Assembly: GCA_964385635.1 (NCBI GenBank)
Contig: CAYLPU010000033.1
Span: 1 to 46,424 of the forward strand
Direction: 5' to 3'
Source: CAYLPU01 sp964385635
GTDB lineage: Bacteria; Chloroflexota; Anaerolineae; B4-G1
DNA length: 46,424 bases
The translations under genes were made by a program, and so were the position numbers. Position 1 is the stretch's first letter, and each line of letters starts with the position of its first letter. The notes under the pieces were generated by a model. The model saw only the letters and a program-made list of their open reading frames with translations. It had not been told where the DNA came from and searched no databases. Below are positions 43,078 through 46,424 of this stretch, piece after piece.

Positions 43078-43318
43078 ATGTCAATTGCACGACAGCACGC
43101 CGAATGGCTATCCCTGCTGGAAATCTCCGGCCCCTTCCTCAACATGCCGGTGTTGATGGAAGCGTTCCCGCAGGGGCTAGAGGCCCGCGACGCCGAGCGG
43201 GCCGGTGAGTTGCGGGCCGCCTACGAGGAATGGGCCGACAACCAGGGCGGCCTGCAGCCCGACCCCTCCATCCACACCGCCCGGGTGCGCTACGTGCTGG
43301 AAAACGCGCTCGACCTGG
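43078..43318 (+). pseudogene. N-terminal fragment of a methylase/restriction-type protein
   Basis: About 80 residues (MSIARQHAEWLSLLEISGPF, then PVLMEAFPQGLEARDAE, YEEWADNQGG and HTARVRYVLENALDLV). This resembles, from memory, the N-terminus of large Eco57I-type DNA methylase/restriction proteins found beside SNF2 helicases; the catalytic part is absent. The homology stops near 43318, where the sequence becomes the antisense strand of the IorA gene; the frame runs on without meaning to 43389. Assignment is tentative. Confidence 0.45.
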
Positions 43319-44866
43319 TACGTTGCTGTCCACTTCGTAGGTTCCGGTTGCGCCTGGTCCCACAAAGAAGCACGGGCCTTCCACGATAACTACTGAAGGC
43401 CCGTCGAAGGCCAATGCCTCTTTGAACGTCTTCTGCACCGCCTTCACGTCAAAGGCATCTACCTTGTGCACATCGGTCACCCCGCAGGCTCGCACGATGG
43501 CTTCGATTTCCACCTTCGTCACAGGCTCCCCACGCAGGTTCACGGCGACGCCAGGGTGATCCTGATGCCCGGTCATCGCCGTGGTCTGGTTATCCAGGAT
43601 GACCACCTTACCCTTCCCGCCGTTGTGCACGACGTTCAACAGCGGGGCAATCCCAGCGTGGAAGAAGCTCGAGTCCCCGATGACGGCGGTGAAGCGATCG
43701 GGGATACCGGCCACGTCAAAGCCGTGGGCCACCCCGATGCTGGCTCCCATAGCCCCCATCGTGTCCGTCGCGTTGAACGGGGGAAGTGCACCGAGATTGT
43801 AACAGCCGATGCCTCCGGCGACGATCACGTCCTTCATCTTGTTGCCCAAGATGTAGAAGGTGCTGCGGTGGGGACACCCAGGGCAGAGTATGGGCGAGCG
43901 ACCGGGCAGCTGCTCTGGCAATGCCAACTGCCGCGCACCCTTGACCGCTTCCTGGGACAGGATGCCTGCCTCAGCAGCCGATTTCTCGATCGCGGTCGGC
44001 GTAAGCTCCCAATGGGAGGGGAAAACATCCTTGCCTCGGCAATCTATCCCCATCGCCTTGATCTGCTCCTCCAGGAACGGATCGAGCTCCTCGATGACCA
44101 GCAGTTGCTCCACGCCGTCAGCTAGCTCCTGAATCAGGGCCTTGGGCAGCGGGTAGCTCATCCCCAGTTTGAGAAACGAGGCGTCTGGGAAGACCTCTCG
44201 AGCGTAGTTATAAACAGCGCCAGCGGCCACGATACCTAACTTGCGCCCTTCCCATTCCAACCGGTTGAGCGGATAGGTATTGGCGAACTCCGCCAGCCTC
44301 TTTAGGCGCTCCTCTATCACTGGATGCTGATGTTTGGCCCACACGCACGTGCAGACCAGCCGGTGGGGATCGCGCTTCAAAGGGGGTGTGGGAGTGGTGT
44401 CGTCCGCCTGCCGTTTCCCCAACTCCACCGGTGACGCAGAGTGGGAGATTCTCATCACAGTCCACAGCAATACCGGCGTGTCCCATTCCTCAGAGAGATC
44501 CAGAGCAGTCCCTATGAAATCTTTCGATTCCTGACTGTCCGCAGGCTCTAGCACAGGCATCTTGGCGAAGCGACCATACTGCCGGTTGTCCTGCTCGTTC
44601 TGCGAGCTGAACATACCGGGGTCGTCGGCTACCACGATGACTAGCCCGCCCCTCACGCCGGTGTAGACGGCGTAGAAAAAGGAATCGGCGGCCACGTCCA
44701 TCGCGACCTTCTCGTTGGTTGACCACTCGGAGTAAATCTCCTCGTACTTGGCCACGTTCTCCAGAATCTCCGAACTGGGCGTTCCCGGATAGCCCGTGGC
44801 AACTTGCACGCCGTACTCGTAAGCTCCGCGGGCAAGGGCTTCGTTTCCTGACAATATGACTTTCAT
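43139..44866 (-). CDS. iorA: Indolepyruvate:ferredoxin oxidoreductase alpha subunit, truncated
   Basis: The first 516 or so residues match IorA: pyruvate-binding domain (MKVILSGNEALARGAYEYGV, TGYPGTPSSEI), central domain, LCPGCPHRSTFY, and the TPP-binding region GDSSFFHAGIAPLLNVVHNG with TAMTGHQDHPG. After VVIVEGPC and TYEVDS the two [4Fe-4S] ferredoxin motifs should follow, but the frame enters the antisense of the methylase fragment (below about 43320) and ends with about 60 Arg/Pro-rich nonsense residues at 43139. Without the clusters, electron transfer to ferredoxin would fail. GAGAGGTTAA lies before the ATG. No iorB is visible in the window. Confidence 0.85.
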   Translation of the reverse strand: MKVILSGNEALARGAYEYGVQVATGYPGTPSSEILENVAKYEEIYSEWSTNEKVAMDVAADSFFYAVYTGVRGGLVIVVADDPGMFSSQNEQDNRQYGRFAKMPVLEPADSQESKDFIGTALDLSEEWDTPVLLWTVMRISHSASPVELGKRQADDTTPTPPLKRDPHRLVCTCVWAKHQHPVIEERLKRLAEFANTYPLNRLEWEGRKLGIVAAGAVYNYAREVFPDASFLKLGMSYPLPKALIQELADGVEQLLVIEELDPFLEEQIKAMGIDCRGKDVFPSHWELTPTAIEKSAAEAGILSQEAVKGARQLALPEQLPGRSPILCPGCPHRSTFYILGNKMKDVIVAGGIGCYNLGALPPFNATDTMGAMGASIGVAHGFDVAGIPDRFTAVIGDSSFFHAGIAPLLNVVHNGGKGKVVILDNQTTAMTGHQDHPGVAVNLRGEPVTKVEIEAIVRACGVTDVHKVDAFDVKAVQKTFKEALAFDGPSVVIVEGPCFFVGPGATGTYEVDSNVPGRARFPARSAPGRCGWRGRAAGRPGCRPIPRRRPATHRPARRRGPLAPAGTLPSTPAC

Positions 44867-44882
44867 AGAGTTAACCTCTCAA

Positions 44883-45917
44883 CTACATTAGTTTGATCAG
44901 GCCATCATTTCCTGCCGACCATCCACGCACACGCGGTCCCACCCCCCAGGAGTGGGTGGGACTATATAAGAAGATCCAAGGAGCATCATCACGTATTATG
45001 CGATAGGCGCGATGATAGAGAGCTCGTCGCTCCACCGTGCCGGCAGTGGCCTGAGCCTGGTCAATCAACGCATCGACCTCTGAATTCGCGTATCCCTGCC
45101 ACCACGGCCCCTGCACGCCAGAATGAAACTTTTCGCGCAGGACCCGGTAGGTGCTCAACGGGCTTGAGTCGAAGCAGCAGGCATCGTCTATCTGCTTGGC
45201 CCGCACCATGCCGGCGTAGCCTGGGCGGTCAGCGAATTCCTTTATCTCAGTCGTGACGCCTACCTTGGCGTACTGCTCGGCCATAAGTCGTGCCAGGCGT
45301 GGGGCCTCGTCGGGCAGGATCGTGGGCACATCTAACACGAGGCGCAACCCATCGGCATAGCCCGCCTCAGCTAACAGTGCCCTGGCCTTCTCTGGATCGT
45401 ATGGGTAGGGTGGCGTCGCAGGATCACATCCGAAGTGCAGGGCCGTGAGAGGGCCATTCAGAGGTCGGGCAGCGTCCTCCATCACAGTTTCGATGAGCTC
45501 GGGCACGTCCAGCCCGTAGTTCAGCGCCTGGCGCACTCGCCTGTCGGTGCACACACCCGACCGTAAGTTGCACATAAAAGTAGCGCACACGCTACTATCA
45601 AACGTGAAAACAACAGCCCGCCCCGACGCCTCGATCTTGCGGATGCCCTCTGGGGTCACGTCTGCGATCAGATCGGCTTCACCTGACAGGAGGGCCTCCA
45701 CCCGTCGGGCCGCGTCCGGCTCGGCCCGCCAGTAGACCTCACCCACCGGAGGCTGGCCTCCCCAGTATTCCGCAAAGGCTTCCATAACAATTAGGTCACC
45801 CCGAGCCTTCACAAACCGATACGGCCCGCTGCCGGCTGGCGTGCCCGGCAGACCGGTAAAGGCCCGTCTCGGCACAATGGGGAATTTGACTAGTAGATCG
45901 AGCAGGTCCGCATCGTT
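44883..45917 (-). pseudogene. Peptide/dipeptide ABC-transporter substrate-binding protein, N-truncated
   Basis: About 345 residues of the SBP_bac_5 family (oligopeptide/dipeptide/nickel-binding type): GTPAGSGPYRFVKA, EYWGGQPPVGEVYWR, VRQALNYGLDVPELIE, YPYDPEKARALLAEAGYADG and the closing segment DDAPWIFLYSPTHSWGVG. The first 150-170 residues and the lipoprotein signal of the usual 500-residue protein are missing; the frame starts directly after tandem stops at 45918-45923. A GTG at 45875 is only an internal codon. It ends 16 bases before the IorA start on the same strand. Confidence 0.75.
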
Positions 45918-45920
45918 TCA

Positions 45921-46137
45921 TCACTCGACGTAGAACCCGTGCCGCAGGGAATCGCGCGGATCCACAACGATGTAGTTGATACCAGAGATGTATGCAAAAC
46001 CTGTGATTTCGGGCACGACCGCGTCTATGGAACCCACCTTTGTTTCCTCTACGATTCGACTACAGAACAACGAATTCGTACTTTGGGCAAGCAAGTTGCG
46101 CACGTGGAGGCAAGCATTGGTCATCGTCCAGCCTGAC
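45921..46137 (-). pseudogene. Proline racemase/hydroxyproline epimerase family, C-terminal fragment
   Basis: The last 50 or so residues (IVEETKVGSIDAVVPEITGF, then AYISGINYIVVDPRDSLRHG and FYVE) match the C-terminus of the proline racemase/4-hydroxyproline epimerase family (pattern E-T-K-V-G...P-x-I-T-G-x-A-x-I-T-G...D-P-x-D-x-x-x-x-G-F). Upstream, homology is lost and the frame enters the repeat block at 46156-46424. Its stop abuts the truncated substrate-binding-protein frame. Confidence 0.6.
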
Positions 46138-46155
46138 ACCGTCTTGCGCTGGAAT

Positions 46156-46424
46156 CTGCTTCGAAAATAGAACGCCGGGTAAGTCGAAATGCCATTCCGA
46201 CCTACACTTTCGTCCTTGGTGGTGTGTAAGCACTCATGACAACTTCTCAATATCTTGGGGTAAGGGCAGCGTAGGGCGGTTTTGCTAACCGCCACAGGGT
46301 CGGATAGCAAATCCGACCTGCTTCGAAAATAGAACGCCGGGTAAGTCGGAATGCCATTCCGACCTACATTTTCGTCCTTGGTGGTGTGTAAGCACTCATG
46401 ACAACTTCTCAATATCTTGGGGTA
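46156..46424. repeat. Two 107-bp direct repeats with nested palindromes
   Basis: 46156-46262 and 46318-46424 are identical except for two bases (162-base period). Each holds a palindrome ending CCATTCCGAC; in the second copy it is perfect (GTCGGAAT 46345-46352, ATTCCGAC 46356-46363). The spacer has two more: GGCGGTT/AACCGCC (46275-46293) and GTCGGAT/ATCCGAC (46299-46317). These are dispersed palindromic repeats; open frames across them are spurious. The second copy runs to the window edge. Confidence 0.85.

Noticed and set aside
45921..46412. 163-codon minus-strand frame at the right end as one gene
   Set aside because: Only its last 50-70 codons resemble a protein family; the rest is translated direct repeats (the same peptide occurs twice).

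Overview
The window looks like a chromosomal segment of a Chloroflexota bacterium, probably of the Anaerolineae/Caldilineae type. This is an inference from a capsule-type (Wzx/Wzy) polysaccharide locus with no outer-membrane export gene, many long exported beta-helix, Ig-like and FG-GAP proteins, short palindromic repeats between genes, and a recurrent C-terminal Tyr-Leu-Pro-Leu tail on exported proteins. No rRNA, tRNA or CRISPR array was recognised.

Layout. 1-850: a transposase 3' fragment, then a 182-bp MITE-like element with 22-bp inverted repeats and a 9-bp target duplication, just upstream of a strong promoter. 929-10606: assembly genes, namely a co-polymerase with a degenerate tyrosine-kinase domain, Wzy-like polymerase, Wzx-like flippase, GT4 glycosyltransferase, a beta-propeller protein, an acetyltransferase and a fused GT4-GT2 enzyme. 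10724-16074: exported TIM-barrel-like, beta-helix and SGNH-like proteins plus a DegT-type sugar aminotransferase. 16422-19610: a 1062-residue CSLREA/beta-helix/cadherin-like surface protein closed by a perfect terminator. 19986-22688: initiating phosphoglycosyl transferase and membrane 4,6-dehydratase. 22748-30587: three large exported proteins, one crossing a 100-N assembly gap. 30584-35722: small membrane protein, acyl carrier protein, AMP-forming ligase, asparagine synthetase and NAD-synthetase-like amidotransferase. 35860-39455: two convergent surface-protein genes. 39600-46424: a mosaic of truncated genes (TPR fragment, SNF2 helicase C-half, unknown gene, methylase-like N-terminus, IorA without its Fe-S domain, substrate-binding protein without its N-terminus, proline-racemase-family tail) ending in tandem and palindromic repeats.

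How the genes may work together. The dehydratase and aminotransferase can make a UDP-4-amino-4,6-dideoxy sugar that the phosphoglycosyl transferase loads onto undecaprenyl phosphate. The glycosyltransferases and acetyltransferase extend and decorate the unit, the flippase exports it, and the polymerase with its co-polymerase lengthens it. The ACP/ligase/AsnB/NadE group looks like an acyl-amide-forming side pathway, reminiscent of the AMP-ligase and amidotransferase genes near exosortase-A loci. Seven exported proteins share the tail [YF]-L-P-[LIV]-x-x-[KR] at or near the C-terminus, which I consider the best candidate for an undescribed system: a possible surface-sorting or anchoring signal coupled to this locus. 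No sorting enzyme is recognised in the window.
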